A stretch of 64,000 nucleotides of DNA from Sedimentitalea xiamensis. Its GTDB lineage: Bacteria > Pseudomonadota > Alphaproteobacteria > Rhodobacterales > Rhodobacteraceae. The position numbers and the translations under genes were made by a program. The first letter of the stretch is position 1. The number at the start of each line of letters is the position of its first letter. The notes beneath the pieces are model-generated. The model had not been told where the DNA came from. It was given only the letters and a program-made list of their open reading frames with translations, and did not search any database. Below, piece by piece: positions 1 through 8,119 of the stretch. Location of the stretch: NCBI RefSeq assembly GCF_030164465.1, contig NZ_JASNJE010000012.1:1-64000 (forward strand), in the 5' to 3' direction.

Positions 1-207
1 CTGGGCGCGACCGCGCAGATCAAGCAGAACCCATCGCGCAGCGGCGGCAAGGGGATCGACTGGGCACTCTACAAGGAGCGTCACCTGGTTGAGTGTTTCT
101 TCAATCGGATCAAACGGTTCCGTCGTATCGCGCTGCGCTGCGAAAAGACAATCTCGTCCTTTCGGGCATTCGTTGCCCTTGCCTGTGCTATGACATGGCT
201 CGCCTAA
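1..207 (+). mobile_element. IS5-family transposase, C-terminal part (cut by window edge)
   Basis: Open from base 1 in frame 1 to a TAA at 205-207, giving 68 residues. The segment YKERHLVECFFNRIKRFRRI is the classic C-terminal part of IS5/IS427-group DDE transposases, containing the last catalytic Glu (in HLVECFF). The N-terminal part with the two Asp residues lies outside the window, so I cannot say whether the element is intact. The element should end within a few tens of bases of the stop; a candidate end is around 208-223 (tgcagacgccgcc followed by ctag), but the left inverted repeat is not visible, so this end is a guess. It sits tail-to-tail with the devBCA operon. Confidence 0.85.
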
Positions 208-249
208 TGCAGACGCCGCCTAGGGCGCGGCGCGGGCTGACGGCACGCG

Positions 250-960
250 CTATCGCGGGGCGGTGTCGGACACGATCCGCCCGTCTTCCATCGTCAGGAC
301 GCGGTCGGCCAGGCCCATGATCCTGTCGTCATGCGTCACCATCAGCGTGGTCGTTCCCCGTTCCCGCCCCAGCGCCTTGAGGATTTCGACCACCACCCGC
401 CCGCTTTCCTGATCCAGCGCGGCGGTGGGTTCGTCGGCCATCACGATTTCCGGGTTCCCGACCAGGGCGCGGGCCACGGCCACCCGCTGTTTCTGCCCGC
501 CGGACAGGTTGCCGGGCAGGTAGTGCAGCCGGTGGTCCAGCCCGACCATGCGCAGGGCATGGGCCGCGGCGTCGTCATAGCGGTCGCGGTTGCCGTGGGT
601 GCCGTGCACTTCCAGGCCCATGCGCACGTTCTGCTGCGCCGTCAGGCTCGCATGCAGGTTATGGGCCTGGAAGATGAACCCGATCCTGCGCCGCAGCGCC
701 ACCTGCGCCGGTTCGCTGGCGCCGTTCAGTTCGGTGCCGAGCAGCCGAAGCGAGCCGTCCATGACGTCGCGCAGGCAACCGATGAGCGTCAGCAGGGTCG
801 TCTTGCCCGATCCCGAAGGCCCTTTCAGGATCGTGAGACTGCCGGGCGCGATGGACAGGGTCGCGTCAAAGATCACCTGGATCCGGGTTTCGCCGCTTCC
901 ATACCAGTGATTGAGGTGGCTCACGACGATCGGGTCGGGCGTGCCGGGCTTGCGATACAT
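250..960 (-). CDS. devA: DevA-type ABC exporter ATP-binding protein
   Basis: 236-residue ABC ATPase of the MacB/LolD/DevA class that energises export by a DevC-type permease and HlyD-type adaptor. Walker A GPSGSGKT is at residues 47-54, the Q-loop Gln near 98, the signature LSGGQ at 152-156, Walker B IVMADEP at 172-178 and the H-loop His at 210, so all catalytic elements are present. It is the last gene of a three-gene operon (devB-devC-devA), 9 bp after devC. By family knowledge such systems export glycolipids or other hydrophobic substrates through TolC; the substrate here cannot be read from sequence. MacAB-like function is the main alternative. Confidence 0.85.
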   Translation of the reverse strand: MYRKPGTPDPIVVSHLNHWYGSGETRIQVIFDATLSIAPGSLTILKGPSGSGKTTLLTLIGCLRDVMDGSLRLLGTELNGASEPAQVALRRRIGFIFQAHNLHASLTAQQNVRMGLEVHGTHGNRDRYDDAAAHALRMVGLDHRLHYLPGNLSGGQKQRVAVARALVGNPEIVMADEPTAALDQESGRVVVEILKALGRERGTTTLMVTHDDRIMGLADRVLTMEDGRIVSDTAPR

Positions 961-969
961 TGCCGTCTC

Positions 970-2139
970 CTAGAACAGGTCGGCGGGATCGGCCGCGTTC
1001 AGCCGCCGCGTCGCCACCGCGCCGGATACCGCACAGGCGGCGAGCGTTCCCAGGAACACGAGGAAGACGACCGTGCCATCCATGTTGATCGGCAACCCGG
1101 TCGCGGTCCTGAGCAGGGAGTGGACCCCCCAGGACACGAGACTGCCGGGAACGAAACCGAGCAGCGCCAGGATCATCGCCTCTTCGAATATGATGCCGAG
1201 GAAGAAGCCGGGAGCGTATCCCATTGCCTTGAAGGTCGCGTATTCCTTCAGGTGATCGGCCACATCCGTGGACAGCACCTGGTAGACAATGACGATTCCC
1301 ACCAGCACCCCCATCAGCACACCGAAGCCGAAGATGATCCCGGTGGGCCGTTTGGTGGTGGAAAACACCACGTCGTCATCCGCCGCCTGCGCGATGGTCC
1401 GGATGCGCAGATCCGACGGCAGGTCGGCCCGAAGCCGGTCGATCACCGCGGCGGCGTCATGTCCGGGCGCGAGTTTCAGCAGGATATGGTTCGGCGCGCC
1501 CGACTGGCGTTGCGGAAACAGGCGCAGGAAGGTCTGGTCCGAGGTCAGCACATATCCGTCCGCCGAAAACCCGACGCCGCCGGTGAACGTATCGGCAAAG
1601 CTGATGGTGTGGCCCATGATTTCGGTGGTCAGCGGGCTGTGGGGGCGGATGCCGGCCAGCACCTGTTGGTCGATCTGGCGGGTTTTCAGGTCGATCATCG
1701 CCACGTCGGGCAAGGTCAGGGACACGATCTTGTGCCGCACCTGCGGTGAAAAGAATCCCGTCTTGACCGGGTCCATGGCCAGCAGTTGCAGCTTTGTGTC
1801 GTTGCCGTTCTGCTTCCACTGAACGGAGCCCATGTAAAGCGGCGTCGCATCGGCCACGCCCGGATCGCTCATGGCGCGGAACATCCATTGGCGCGGCACG
1901 TTGCTGCCTTCGGAGATGGTGTTGGCGTCCTTTGCCGACAGGATGATGTCGGCGTTCAGCATCTTGTAGGTGTCGCGCGTCGCGGTGTTCATGCTGCCCA
2001 TGATGCCCAGTTGAACGAAGACCAAGACATTGGCGAAGGCCACGCCCGCGACCGCCGACGCCAGCCGTCCGTAGTTGTGTGTCAGTTGCAGCCAGCCGAC
2101 CGGCATCCGGCCCAGCAACCGGGCGAGAAGCGCGGTCAC
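970..2139 (-). CDS. devC: DevC-type ABC exporter permease (FtsX/MacB fold)
   Basis: 389-residue inner-membrane permease. It has one N-terminal membrane segment (about residues 22-44), a large periplasmic domain and three C-terminal membrane segments (roughly 265-290, 315-340, 355-380), the MacB/FtsX-like topology. The N-terminal sequence with LNADIILSAKDANTI and the loop ending in QVLSTDVADHLKEYATFKAMGY is typical of the DevC family. The ATG at 2139 overlaps the devB stop by 4 bp (ATGA), implying translational coupling. It works with DevA and DevB as a tripartite exporter; no TolC-type outer membrane partner is encoded in the window. Confidence 0.82.
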   Translation of the reverse strand: MTALLARLLGRMPVGWLQLTHNYGRLASAVAGVAFANVLVFVQLGIMGSMNTATRDTYKMLNADIILSAKDANTISEGSNVPRQWMFRAMSDPGVADATPLYMGSVQWKQNGNDTKLQLLAMDPVKTGFFSPQVRHKIVSLTLPDVAMIDLKTRQIDQQVLAGIRPHSPLTTEIMGHTISFADTFTGGVGFSADGYVLTSDQTFLRLFPQRQSGAPNHILLKLAPGHDAAAVIDRLRADLPSDLRIRTIAQAADDDVVFSTTKRPTGIIFGFGVLMGVLVGIVIVYQVLSTDVADHLKEYATFKAMGYAPGFFLGIIFEEAMILALLGFVPGSLVSWGVHSLLRTATGLPINMDGTVVFLVFLGTLAACAVSGAVATRRLNAADPADLF

Positions 2140-3356
2140 GGCTCCATCTCGCGGGTGTCGATGCGGGCGACAAGTTCCAGGTTGGTGAAACGCGCCGCGC
2201 GCGCGCTGTCAGGGGCATCGAGCGCCACCAGAACCTTGACCACGCGGGCATCGGTATTGGCGGCGATATCGCCGGCGACGATCGCCTGCTGCTGCACCAG
2301 CAGGCCGACCTGCCGGACCTCGCCGCGCAGGGTCAGGTTCAGCGCCTCGCCCAGAAGTTCGACCTTCTGGCCGGTCTTCACCGCGTCGATCCGGGATTGA
2401 TGCACTTCGACTTCGGCCATCATCTGGGACACGTCGCCCAGCGTCATCACCCCATCCTGGCCGGGGGTCTCGCCCGGTCGCGCCGCGATGTCGAGCACCG
2501 TGCCGTCGATCGGCGCCACGATCCGGCCCTTGTTCAGGTCGAGCCGCGCGCGTTCCAGTTCGGCCTGCGCCGCTTCGAGATTGCGCAGGGCGACCACCAC
2601 GTCGGGCTGTTCGTCGAGCACATCGCTGAGGTATTGCGCCAGCGCCGCCTCCGCCCGTTCGACACCGCGCGCCGCCTGATCGGCGCGGGACAGGGCCTGG
2701 TCCAGTTCCGCCTGGGTGGTGAACCCGCGGTCAAACAGCGATTGCGTGCGCGCAAGGTCCGCCGCCGCCACCTTGGCAATGGCCTGGGCTTCGGCCAGAT
2801 GCGCCTTGTCGACGGCCAGATTGGTCGAGATCGTCTGCCGGGTCTGCACCAGCGCCGCCTCGCGCACCGCGACATTGGCCACGGCGGTCGCCAGTTGACT
2901 TTGCAGTTCGGGCAGGTTGTCCAGCGTGGCGAGCAGGTCGCCCTTGGCGATGGTGTCACCGACCTTGACCACGATCTCCGCAAGGCGGGCGTTCTGTGCC
3001 CCGAACGGCAGCGCCACGACGCTGGTGTCGCCGCGCGGCATCAGGCGCGCCAGCCCGATCACATCGGTCGGAACCAGGGTGTCCGCGACCTCGTCGGGCA
3101 GGGCGACCCCGGCGGGCAGGGCGAACGGCCGGGACGTTCCGCCGCCGGGTTCCAGCCCGGTCACGGAGAACAGGGCGCGCAGGCCCGGCGGCTGGAAATA
3201 GATGCCGATGAAACCGCCAAGCATGAGGGTGAGCATGCAGACCGGCAGCAGCCAGAGCCGCCGCCATTTGCGTCTGGCGGCAGGCGGCGCGCCTTGCGTG
3301 TCATGGTCGATGATGTCCAGCGTCAGATGGTCATTCGGTTTTTCGGACTCGGGCAT
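2136..3356 (-). CDS. devB: HlyD/DevB-family periplasmic adaptor
   Basis: 406-residue membrane-fusion protein. A short cytoplasmic tail is followed by one membrane segment (about residues 33-53), a lipoyl/barrel-sandwich segment (VVKVGDTIAKGDLLATLD), a long alpha-helical hairpin rich in Ala, Gln and Glu, and a second half-lipoyl segment (APIDGTVLDIAARPGETPGQ). I place the start at 3356, where a GAGG sits 5-8 bases upstream; the frame stays open to 3758, but that upstream part has no adaptor-like sequence and would displace the anchor. First gene of the devBCA operon, divergent from nasT. The 3357-3614 spacer is the only room for both promoters. Confidence 0.82.
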   Translation of the reverse strand: MPESEKPNDHLTLDIIDHDTQGAPPAARRKWRRLWLLPVCMLTLMLGGFIGIYFQPPGLRALFSVTGLEPGGGTSRPFALPAGVALPDEVADTLVPTDVIGLARLMPRGDTSVVALPFGAQNARLAEIVVKVGDTIAKGDLLATLDNLPELQSQLATAVANVAVREAALVQTRQTISTNLAVDKAHLAEAQAIAKVAAADLARTQSLFDRGFTTQAELDQALSRADQAARGVERAEAALAQYLSDVLDEQPDVVVALRNLEAAQAELERARLDLNKGRIVAPIDGTVLDIAARPGETPGQDGVMTLGDVSQMMAEVEVHQSRIDAVKTGQKVELLGEALNLTLRGEVRQVGLLVQQQAIVAGDIAANTDARVVKVLVALDAPDSARAARFTNLELVARIDTREMEP

Positions 3357-3614
3357 GAGCGCCTCGTGGCAATGGATTCCACCGCAAGAGTGGCGGCGCC
3401 GTGACCGACATGCAATGGGTCGTTCGGGCGCAGTCGGGCCCGTGCCCGCGGTTCGGGGGGAGAGGGGGATTGCCTGTCGAGTCGCCGGTTCGAACATCGC
3501 GGTCTGGCCGGGGATGCACAAAATCCAGGCAGTTGCCGGGATTCCCGATCTCCCCTGCACAATTCCTCGGCGGGGAACTTGCCTCGCTTCTGTCTTGCCG
3601 CCCAAAAGGTTCAC

Positions 3615-4199
3615 ATGGAAAGCAAGCTGATCATTGTCGTTGTCGAGGAGGACCGGGGCCATGCGCTCGGGATCGTCGAGGCGCTGAAGGACAGCGGAGA
3701 GCACGAGGTACATGTCATCGGCGCCAGCACCGGTCTGGCGCGAAAGATCGCGGCCCATGCGCCGGACGTGGTCCTGATCGACGTGGACAACCCGACCCGC
3801 GACATGCTGGAGGAACTGACGCTGGCGTCCGGGCCGCTGGAACGCCCGGTGGCCATGTTCGTCTCCGGTGCCGCCAGCGGACTCGCGCAGGCGGCGATCG
3901 ATGCCGGATTGTCCGCCTATGTGGTCGACGGGCTGAAGCCCGAACGGCTGCGGCCGGTGATGGATACCGCCATCGCGCGGTTTCGCATGATGCGCCAGAT
4001 GCGCACGGAACTGGCCGAAACGCGGCGTGCGCTGGAAGAACGCAAGGTCATCGACCGCGCCAAGGGCCTGCTGATGAAGGCCCGGGGCATCGACGAAGAC
4101 GCGGCCTACATGCTGTTGCGCCGCACCGCGATGGATCAGGGGCGCCGGCTGGCCGATGTGGCCGAGGCGCTGGTCACGGCGTCGGGGCTGCTGAGATGA
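3615..4199 (+). CDS. nasT: NasT-type ANTAR response regulator, nitrate-responsive antiterminator
   Basis: 194 residues. The N-terminal half is a receiver-like fold (IIVVVEEDRG, then VVLIDVDNPTRD); the C-terminal third is an ANTAR RNA-binding domain (about residues 130-190, with KVIDRAKGLLMKARGIDEDA and the following helices). In the known NasS-NasT systems, nitrate releases NasT from the sensor NasS; free NasT then binds a leader hairpin and prevents termination. That matches the context: nasS overlaps by 4 bp and a terminator-bearing leader precedes nrtA. I chose the ATG at 3615 because the receiver fold begins there; an in-frame ATG at 3579 adds 12 unconvincing residues. Confidence 0.9.
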   Translation: MESKLIIVVVEEDRGHALGIVEALKDSGEHEVHVIGASTGLARKIAAHAPDVVLIDVDNPTRDMLEELTLASGPLERPVAMFVSGAASGLAQAAIDAGLSAYVVDGLKPERLRPVMDTAIARFRMMRQMRTELAETRRALEERKVIDRAKGLLMKARGIDEDAAYMLLRRTAMDQGRRLADVAEALVTASGLLR

Positions 4200-5371
4200 A
4201 GCCGGTATCGCTGTCCGTCGCCTACATGCCGCTGGTGGACGCCGCGCCGCTGATCATCGCGCAGGAAATGGGCTTTGCCGACCCCGAGGGGCTTTCGCTG
4301 GACCTGATCGCCGCGCCGTCCTGGTCTTCGGCGCGCGACATGCTGGCATTTGGCCGGGTCGACGCCGCGCATCTTCCGTCTCCGGTTCCGATCGCCATGG
4401 CGCTGGGGCTGGGTGGAGTGGCGACGCCGCTTTCCGCCGTCCTGGTGCTGTCGGTCAATGGCAATGTCATCGGCGTCAGCCGCGCGCTTGAATCGCGCCT
4501 GCGCGACCTTGGGTCCGATTTCGATTTCGCAGACGCACGCAAGGCCGCCACCGCGCTTGCCAAGGCCGCGACCGGGCCGCTGGTCTTCGGTGTGCCCTTC
4601 CCGTTTTCGATGCATGCGGAACTGCTGCGCTACTGGTTTGCGCGCACCGATCTGGCCGACAGGGCAATCGAGATCCGGACCGTGCCGCCGCCGCTGATGG
4701 CCAGGGCGCTCGCCGACGGAGAGGTGGATGCCTTCTGCGTCGGGGAACCCTGGGGATCGGTCGCCGTGGACATGGGGGCCGGGGCGCTGCTGCTTCCGGG
4801 CAAGGCCATATGGGCCTTCGCGCCGGAAAAGGTGCTGGCGGTGCGCACCGAATGGGCGGAAACCGAACAACGGCTGCTCGGCGGCCTGATGCGCAGCGTC
4901 TGGCGGGCGGGGCGCTGGTTGTCGCAGCCCGGCAGCCGCACGATTGCCGCGGAAATCCTGTCGCGTCCCGCCTATCTCGACCTGCCCGCGGAGCTGATCG
5001 ACCGGGCCTTGACCGGGCGCTTCACCATTTCCGGACAGGCGGAACAGCGCGCCGTTGGCGATTTCCTGCATTTTCACAGCGGCGCGGCCAATTTCCCCTG
5101 GCGCAGCCAGGCCCGTTGGATCGCGCATCGCCTGAGCCGGCAAAACGGGCTGGACAGCGCCGCGGCGCAGGATGCGGCGGCGGCGGTATTTCGCACCGAC
5201 CTGTTTCGCCGGCATCTCGCCAGCACCGACGCCGACATGCCCGGCGCGTCAGAGAAAATCGAAGGCGCGATTCGGCACCCGATGGCCGTTGCATCGCAGA
5301 AAGGCCGGCTGAGCCTGCTGCCGGATGCGTTCTTTGATGGCTCGAATTTTGATCCAAAGACCGCCGATTGA
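4196..5371 (+). CDS. nasS: NasS-type cytoplasmic nitrate/nitrite sensor (NrtA-like)
   Basis: 391-residue protein of the CmpA/NrtA fold that lacks a signal peptide (it begins MKPVSLSVAYMPLVDAAP), unlike the exported NrtA encoded next. Missing export signal plus the ATGA overlap with nasT identify it as the sensor that sequesters NasT when nitrate is absent. Shared family features are visible, such as VPFPFSMHAELLRYWFA and DAFCVGEPWGS, the latter matching GYCVGEPWN in the downstream NrtA. By family knowledge ligand binding changes the NasS-NasT complex; the binding residues cannot be proven from sequence alone. Confidence 0.88.
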   Translation: MKPVSLSVAYMPLVDAAPLIIAQEMGFADPEGLSLDLIAAPSWSSARDMLAFGRVDAAHLPSPVPIAMALGLGGVATPLSAVLVLSVNGNVIGVSRALESRLRDLGSDFDFADARKAATALAKAATGPLVFGVPFPFSMHAELLRYWFARTDLADRAIEIRTVPPPLMARALADGEVDAFCVGEPWGSVAVDMGAGALLLPGKAIWAFAPEKVLAVRTEWAETEQRLLGGLMRSVWRAGRWLSQPGSRTIAAEILSRPAYLDLPAELIDRALTGRFTISGQAEQRAVGDFLHFHSGAANFPWRSQARWIAHRLSRQNGLDSAAAQDAAAAVFRTDLFRRHLASTDADMPGASEKIEGAIRHPMAVASQKGRLSLLPDAFFDGSNFDPKTAD

Positions 5372-5635
5372 CCAAAATTCTTGCAGGTTCGGGCGCCGTT
5401 CCGGGAAAAATCGCTCCAAAATGCCGCAGGTTCCCCACTTTGCTGTTCCGCTGGCGCTGCGCTGCGGCATAACTAGACCATCGGTTCGCAACGGGGTGGG
5501 CCGAGACGAAATTCTCCCAATGACAGGGATATCCTGAGCAAGGCCGCTCGCTTTCCGCCGACATCCGGCGGGCAGTGACGTGGCCTTTTTTCGTTTGCCC
5601 GGTTCCTCCTTCCGGGCGCACCGAAAGGAATGACG
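5372..5635 (+). promoter_or_regulatory. nrtA leader, probable NasT antitermination target
   Basis: 264-bp untranslated leader between nasS and nrtA with several inverted repeats. A perfect 9-bp repeat ATGCCGCAG (5421-5429) / CTGCGGCAT (5462-5470) encloses a 32-base loop region. A smaller stem TCCC/GGGA around 5514-5528 has a loop beginning AATGAC, which has A at position 1 and G at position 4 as in ANTAR-bound hexaloops, but the loop is 7 rather than 6 bases, so this match is tentative. A terminator-like structure closes the leader. The arrangement fits known NasT-controlled leaders; direct RNA binding is inferred. Confidence 0.7.
5540..5591 (+). terminator. Intrinsic terminator in the nrtA leader (attenuator)
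   Basis: Inner stem CCGCCG (5555-5560) / CGGCGG (5566-5571) with loop ACATC, enclosed by outer AAGGCC (5540-5545) / GGCCTT (5582-5587), followed by a run of six T at 5586-5591. It lies 44 bases before the nrtA start and after the nasS stop, so it would separate constitutive nasTS from the conditional transport and reductase genes unless NasT prevents its formation. Confidence 0.75.
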
Positions 5636-7003
5636 ATGAAAAGACTGATACTGGCTTTGACCGCCACAACCGCTTTGGCCAGCCCTGCATTCGCCGGAAT
5701 GCTCGAACTGGAAAAGGATGAACTGACCTTCGGCTTCATCAAGCTGACGGACATGGCGCCGCTGGCGGTGGCGTATGAAAAAGGCTTCTTCCTGGACGAA
5801 GGGCTGTTCGTGACGCTTGAAGCGCAGGCCAACTGGAAAGTGCTGCTGGATGGCGTGATCGACGGCCAGCTGGACGGCGCGCATATGCTCGCGGGGCAAC
5901 CGCTGGCGGCGACCATCGGCTTCGGCACCGAGGCGCATATCGTGACGCCGTTCTCCATGGACCTGAACGGCAACGGGATCACCGTGTCCAACGAAGTCTG
6001 GGAGATGATGCAGCCGCATATCGCGAAGACGGAAGACGGCCGGCCGCGGCATCCGATCAGCGCATCGGCCCTGGTCCCGGTGGTCGATGCGTTCCGCGCC
6101 CAGGGCAAGGCGTTCAACATGGGCATGGTGTTTCCGGTGTCCACGCATAATTACGAACTGCGTTACTGGCTGGCCGCCGGCGGGCTGCATCCGGGCTACT
6201 ACAGCCCCGAGAACGTCACCGGGCAGATCGGCGCCGACGTGTTCCTGTCGGTCACGCCGCCGCCGCAGATGCCGGCGACGCTCGAGGCGGGCACGATCCA
6301 CGGGTATTGCGTCGGTGAGCCGTGGAACCAGCAGGCCGTGTTCAAGGGAGTCGGTGTTCCGGTCATCACCGACCACCAGATCTGGAAGAACAACCCCGAG
6401 AAAGTCTTCGGGATCACGGCGGAATTCGCCGAGGCCAATCCGAACACGACGCTGGCCGTGACCAAGGCGCTGATCCGCGCCGCGATCTGGCTGGATGAAA
6501 ACGACAACGCCAATCGCCCCGAAGCGGTCGAGATCCTGTCGCGGCCGGAATATGTCGGGGCGGATTACGAGGTGATCGCGAATTCGATGACCGGGTTCTT
6601 CGAATTCGAAAAAGGCGACAAGCGGGATATCCCCGATTTCAACGTCTTCTTCCGCTACAACGCCACCTATCCGTTCTATTCCGATGCGGTCTGGTATCTG
6701 ACGCAGATGCGCCGCTGGGGCCAGATCTCTGAGCCCAAGAGCGACGGCTGGTTCGACGAGGTGGCGAAGTCGGTCTACAGGCCGGAGATTTACCTTCAGG
6801 CCGCGCGGCTGCTCGTCGAGGAGGGGCTCGCCAATGAGGCCGACTTCCCATGGGACAGCGACGGCTACAAGCCACCGACGCCCGGCTCCGACATCATCGA
6901 CGGCATTGCCTATGACGGACGCCAGCCAAACGCCTATCTGGAAAGCCTTCCGATTGGGCTGAAGAGCGACGAGCGCGTCATCGGAAACGGCGTCGAAGGC
7001 TGA
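5636..7003 (+). CDS. nrtA: Nitrate ABC transporter substrate-binding protein (NrtA/CmpA family)
   Basis: 455-residue exported binding protein for nitrate/nitrite uptake. An N-terminal signal peptide ends near ALASPAFAG, followed by the CmpA/NrtA fold ([45 protein letters not shown]). The ATG at 5636 is preferred to the ATG at 5630 because GAAAGGA then stands 7 bases upstream. The membrane-attachment or TAT status is not clear: I see Lys-Arg, not a twin-arginine motif. It is the first structural gene behind the attenuator leader; bicarbonate (CmpA) is an alternative ligand, but the reductase genes downstream argue for nitrate. Confidence 0.9.
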   Translation: MKRLILALTATTALASPAFAGMLELEKDELTFGFIKLTDMAPLAVAYEKGFFLDEGLFVTLEAQANWKVLLDGVIDGQLDGAHMLAGQPLAATIGFGTEAHIVTPFSMDLNGNGITVSNEVWEMMQPHIAKTEDGRPRHPISASALVPVVDAFRAQGKAFNMGMVFPVSTHNYELRYWLAAGGLHPGYYSPENVTGQIGADVFLSVTPPPQMPATLEAGTIHGYCVGEPWNQQAVFKGVGVPVITDHQIWKNNPEKVFGITAEFAEANPNTTLAVTKALIRAAIWLDENDNANRPEAVEILSRPEYVGADYEVIANSMTGFFEFEKGDKRDIPDFNVFFRYNATYPFYSDAVWYLTQMRRWGQISEPKSDGWFDEVAKSVYRPEIYLQAARLLVEEGLANEADFPWDSDGYKPPTPGSDIIDGIAYDGRQPNAYLESLPIGLKSDERVIGNGVEG

Positions 7004-7031
7004 CAGGCGCAGGACAAAAGGAACTTATTCC

Positions 7032-8114
7032 ATGACGACCATAGACCCCGATTTCGCCGGTGCGGAGGCAAAACAGGCCCGCAAGGAGGCGTTGTTCACC
7101 CGCATCAACACCGCCGACAAATGGTTCCAGATCCTCGGTCTGGGCTGGATCACGCCGGTTCTGAAAGTCGCGGCGGGCGACAACCCAAAGGCCCAGGCGG
7201 CGGAAATCTGGCGGCTGCTGGCCGTCCCGCTGCTGTCAATCTGCGCCTTTCTGCTGCTCTGGGGCATCCTGGCCCCCAAGGTGCAGACCAGCCTTGGCGC
7301 CGTGCCGGGCCCTGCGCAGGTCTGGGCCGAGGCGGTCAATCTTCACGAGGATGCAAGGGCCAAGGCCGAAAGCCGTGAAAAATTCGAAACCATGGTCGAG
7401 AAGCGCAACCAGAAACTGATCGATGCGGGCCGCGCCGACGAGGTGAAGCAGATCGCCTATACCGGCGCGCCCAGCTATTACGAGCAGATCCTGACCTCGA
7501 TCAAGACGGTGTTCTTCGGGTTTCTGATCGCGACCGTGGTGGCCGTGCCGTTGGGGATTGCCGCCGGACTGTCGGCGACCGCGAACGCGGCTCTCAATCC
7601 GCTCATCCAGATATTCAAGCCGGTCTCGCCGCTCGCCTGGTTGCCCATCGTGACCATGATCGTATCCGCGCTCAACGCCACCAACGACGGTTTGTTCGCG
7701 AAATCCTTCCTGATCTCGGCGATCACGGTGACACTTTGTTCGCTCTGGCCGACGCTGATCAACACATCGTTGGGCGTGGCCTCGATCGACAAGGACCTGG
7801 TGAACGTTTCCAAGGTTCTCAAGATGAACACCTGGACCAAGATCACCAAGCTGGTGCTGCCGTCGTCCCTGCCGTTGATCTTCACCGGGTTGCGCCTGTC
7901 TCTCGGGGTGGGCTGGATGGTTCTGATCGCCGCCGAGATGCTGGCGCAGAACCCCGGTCTCGGCAAGTTCGTCTGGGATGAATTCCAGAACGGGTCGTCC
8001 AGTTCGCTCGCCAAGATCATGGTCGCCGTGTTCACGATCGGGATCATCGGGTTCCTGCTGGACCGGGTGATGTTCACCCTGCAATCCCTGTTTACCTTCA
8101 CGAACAACCGGTGA
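7032..8114 (+). CDS. nrtB: Nitrate ABC transporter permease
   Basis: 360-residue inner-membrane permease of the NrtB/SsuC/TauC class. A long cytoplasmic N-terminus is followed by a first membrane segment (about residues 63-83), a soluble insertion, then the BPD_transp_1 domain with five further segments; the EAA-type loop reads NVSKVLKMNTWTKITKLVLP. It starts 28 bp after nrtA and its TGA overlaps the region of the next start. It would form the homodimeric channel for nitrate powered by the fused ATPase encoded next. Confidence 0.9.
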   Translation: MTTIDPDFAGAEAKQARKEALFTRINTADKWFQILGLGWITPVLKVAAGDNPKAQAAEIWRLLAVPLLSICAFLLLWGILAPKVQTSLGAVPGPAQVWAEAVNLHEDARAKAESREKFETMVEKRNQKLIDAGRADEVKQIAYTGAPSYYEQILTSIKTVFFGFLIATVVAVPLGIAAGLSATANAALNPLIQIFKPVSPLAWLPIVTMIVSALNATNDGLFAKSFLISAITVTLCSLWPTLINTSLGVASIDKDLVNVSKVLKMNTWTKITKLVLPSSLPLIFTGLRLSLGVGWMVLIAAEMLAQNPGLGKFVWDEFQNGSSSSLAKIMVAVFTIGIIGFLLDRVMFTLQSLFTFTNNR

Positions 8115-8119
8115 TCGCC

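Noticed and set aside
3357-3758. Extended N-terminus of the DevB-like adaptor
   Set aside because: The extra 134 residues run under the nasT start and have no adaptor-like or signal sequence; the start at 3356 has a good ribosome site.
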